From Rubrivivax sp. A210 (GTDB lineage Bacteria; Pseudomonadota; Gammaproteobacteria; Burkholderiales; Burkholderiaceae_C): a stretch of DNA of 64,000 nt. A program made the translations under genes and the position numbers. The notes beneath the pieces were generated by a model that was not told the DNA's origin, did no database searches, and was given only the letters and a program-made list of their open reading frames with translations. The stretch is from positions 62,001-126,000 of the forward strand of contig NZ_CAJGBN010000071.1 in the NCBI RefSeq assembly GCF_904426505.1. The letters are read 5' to 3'. Below, piece after piece: positions 62,261 to 64,000 of the stretch. The stretch's first letter is position 1. Every line of letters starts with the position of its first letter.

Positions 62261-63310
62261 ATGAGCACCGTCCGCCCCGGCTACGTCCGCCCCCTGGACA
62301 TCAAGAACGGCCGCATCGATCTCTCGCACGGCAGCGGCGGGCGCGCGATGGCCCAGCTCGTGGCCGAGCTGTTCCGGCCCGCCTTCGACAACGAATGGCT
62401 GGCCCAGGGCAACGACGGCGCCAGCCTGGCCCTGCCGCCGGGCCGGCTGGTGATGGCCACCGACAGCCACGTCGTGTCGCCCCTCTTCTTTCCCGGCGGC
62501 GACATCGGCAGCCTGTCGGTACATGGCACGGTCAACGACGTCGCGATGTGCGGCGCCACCCCGCTGTACCTGGCAGCCGGCTTCGTGCTCGAGGAAGGCC
62601 TGCCGCTGGCCGACCTGGCACGCATCGTGGCCTCGATGGCCGCAGCGGCGCGCGAGGCCGGCGTGGCCATCGTCACCGGCGACACCAAGGTGGTGGAGCG
62701 CGGCAAGGGCGACGGTGTCTTCATCACCACCACCGGCGTGGGCGTGGTGCGCGAAGGCGTACACGTCTCGGGTGACGCGGCGCGCCCGGGCGACCGCATC
62801 CTGGTGAGCGGCACGCTGGGCGACCACGGCGTGGCCATCATGTCGCTGCGCGAGAACCTCGGCTTCGAGACCGCCATCCAGAGCGACAGCGCGGCGCTGA
62901 ACGGCCTGGTGGCGGCGATGCTGGACGCCGTGCCGGCGCTGCACTGCCTGCGCGACCCCACGCGCGGCGGCCTGGCCACCACGCTCAACGAGATCGCGGC
63001 GCAATCGGGCTGCGGCATGCTCGTCGAAGAAGCCGCCATCCCGGTGCGGCCGGCCGTCGAGGCCGCCTGCGAGTTCCTGGGCCTGGACCCGCTGTATGTG
63101 GCCAACGAGGGCAAGCTGATCGCCATCTGTGCGCCCGAAGACGCGCCGCGCCTGCTGGCCGCGATGCGCGCCCATCCGCTGGGCCGGGATGCCGCCGACA
63201 TCGGCGAGGTGGTGGCCGACCCCCATCACTTCGTGCAGATGCGCGCCCGCTTCGGCGGCCGCCGCATCGTCGACTGGCTCACCGGCGACCAGCTGCCGCG
63301 CATCTGCTGA
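62261..63310 (+). CDS. hypE: hydrogenase maturation protein HypE
   Basis: 349 residues. AIRS-like fold: SHGSGGRAMAQLV, DSHVVSPLFFPGGDIG, VNDVAMCGA, and the C-terminal LPRIC, whose Cys is carbamoylated by HypF then dehydrated to thiocyanate. Separated from the cytochrome gene by 37 bases. Confidence 0.96.
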   Translation: MSTVRPGYVRPLDIKNGRIDLSHGSGGRAMAQLVAELFRPAFDNEWLAQGNDGASLALPPGRLVMATDSHVVSPLFFPGGDIGSLSVHGTVNDVAMCGATPLYLAAGFVLEEGLPLADLARIVASMAAAAREAGVAIVTGDTKVVERGKGDGVFITTTGVGVVREGVHVSGDAARPGDRILVSGTLGDHGVAIMSLRENLGFETAIQSDSAALNGLVAAMLDAVPALHCLRDPTRGGLATTLNEIAAQSGCGMLVEEAAIPVRPAVEAACEFLGLDPLYVANEGKLIAICAPEDAPRLLAAMRAHPLGRDAADIGEVVADPHHFVQMRARFGGRRIVDWLTGDQLPRIC

Positions 63311-63329
63311 GCCGGGCGAGGCGGCCCGC

Positions 63330-64000
63330 TTGCGCATCCTCTTCCTCACGCGCAGCTTCAACGGCCTGGCGCAGCGCCTGTACCTCGAGCTGAGCGCAGC
63401 CGGCCACACGGTCGCCATCGAGCTCGACATCGCCGATGCCGTGACGCTCGAAGCGGCCGAACTCTTCGATCCGCAGCTGGTGATCGCGCCCTTTCTGCAG
63501 CGCGCCATTCCGCAGGCGCTGTGGCAGCGCCACGTCTGCCTGGTCGTCCACCCCGGCATCGCCGGCGACCGCGGGCCCTCGGCGCTGGACTGGGCCATAG
63601 ACCGGGGCCTGCCCGCGTGGGGCGTCACCGTGCTGCAGGCCGAGGCCCAGATGGACGCCGGCCCGGTGTGGGCCAGCGTCGGCTTCGCGATGCGCGAAGC
63701 CACGAAGTCCAGCCTCTACCGCCGCGAAGTCACCGAGGCCGCGGTACAGGCGGTGCTGGCCGCGGTGCAGCGCTTCGAGGTCGGCCTGGCGCCAACGCCC
63801 GCCGGCGCCGGCCACTGGCAGCCGCTGATGCAGCAGCAAGACCGCCTCATCGATTGGCGACGCGACGACACGGCCACTGTGCTGCGCAAGATCCAGGCAG
63901 CCGACGGCATGCCCGGTGTCGAAGACCGGCTCTTCGGCCGCCCGTGCCGCCTTTTCGACGCCCATGCCGAGCCCTGCGCTGCACCGGGCCCGATCCATGA
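63330..64000 (+). CDS. hoxX: HoxX hydrogenase maturation protein, N-terminal part
   Basis: About 223 residues visible, running off the right edge. Starts TTG, giving LRILFLTRSFNGLAQRLYLEL, matching the HoxX N-terminus. The formyltransferase-like domain is present (VVHPGIAGDRGPSALDWAI, EAQMDAGPVWASVGF). In Cupriavidus HoxX makes the CO ligand of the Ni-Fe site from formyl-tetrahydrofolate under air. The C-terminal crotonase-like half is beyond the window. Confidence 0.9.
   Translation, partial: MRILFLTRSFNGLAQRLYLELSAAGHTVAIELDIADAVTLEAAELFDPQLVIAPFLQRAIPQALWQRHVCLVVHPGIAGDRGPSALDWAIDRGLPAWGVTVLQAEAQMDAGPVWASVGFAMREATKSSLYRREVTEAAVQAVLAAVQRFEVGLAPTPAGAGHWQPLMQQQDRLIDWRRDDTATVLRKIQAADGMPGVEDRLFGRPCRLFDAHAEPCAAPGPIH

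Noticed and set aside
1-64000. tRNA, rRNA, insertion sequences, phage genes
   Set aside because: No tRNA- or rRNA-like sequence, transposase, integrase or phage structural gene was recognised on either strand; the Gcr-type gene is not a true integrase.

Overview
The window is GC-rich DNA with dense, mostly operonic genes and strong GC bias at third codon positions. Protein relatives (Gcr-type SpecificRecomb protein, HoxFUYH-W, Hup/Hox-type membrane hydrogenase, CbiMQO, TRAP transporters) point to a betaproteobacterium of the order Burkholderiales, close to the Rubrivivax/Ideonella/Azohydromonas group. The genus is inference. The gene set describes a facultative hydrogen oxidiser with a menaquinone branch and an anaerobic or microaerobic respiratory programme.

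Layout. 1-8.3 kb: a small repeated ORF, an HzsA-like cytochrome c lipoprotein with an ApbE flavin transferase, a LytS/LytTR two-component pair, NhaR-like and Rrf2-type regulators. 8.4-12.3 kb: a TRAP transporter with an intra-operon terminator. 12.5-14.9 kb: cytochrome b561 and three YceI paralogues. 15-20 kb: Nudix hydrolase and indolepyruvate ferredoxin oxidoreductase, divergent from an Lrp regulator. 20-27.4 kb: housekeeping and miscellaneous genes (GGDEF, SpecificRecomb protein, apaG/rpe, Lrp, AP2-like protein, saccharopine-dehydrogenase-like enzyme, SRPBCC protein).

27.4-39.5 kb (minus strand): the soluble NAD-reducing hydrogenase operon hoxFUYHW, an oxygen-sensing Fnr with its four N-terminal cysteines, protoporphyrinogen oxidase, an NrfG/CcmI-like TPR protein, an octaheme ammonia-forming nitrite reductase, and a membrane HdrD-like Fe-S protein. 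39.7-43.2 kb (plus): menA, a second copy of the small ORF, and a nickel/cobalt ECF transporter cbiMQO. 43.2-47.2 kb: a SRPBCC-cNMP-binding fusion and a second TRAP transporter. 47.3-64 kb (plus): hupSLC-D-F-G-H-I-J-K, hypABFCD, an 11-heme cytochrome c/cytochrome b fusion lodged between hypD and hypE, hypE and the start of hoxX (cut by the window edge).

How it fits together. Nickel enters by CbiMQO. One Hyp set plus HoxW and HupD can mature both hydrogenases. The membrane enzyme carries the six-cysteine small-subunit signature of oxygen-tolerant group 1d enzymes. Matches to the Fnr box (TTGAY-N4-RTCAA and near matches) lie upstream of hoxF, the octaheme reductase, the HdrD-like gene, hupS and the 11-heme cytochrome gene. 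The local Fnr could therefore coordinate both hydrogenases with a nitrite-ammonifying branch. The most unusual proposal is a hydrogen-to-nitrite electron path using the HdrD-like protein and the 11-heme cytochrome b fusion. It rests on gene context and shared predicted operators, not on demonstrated function.
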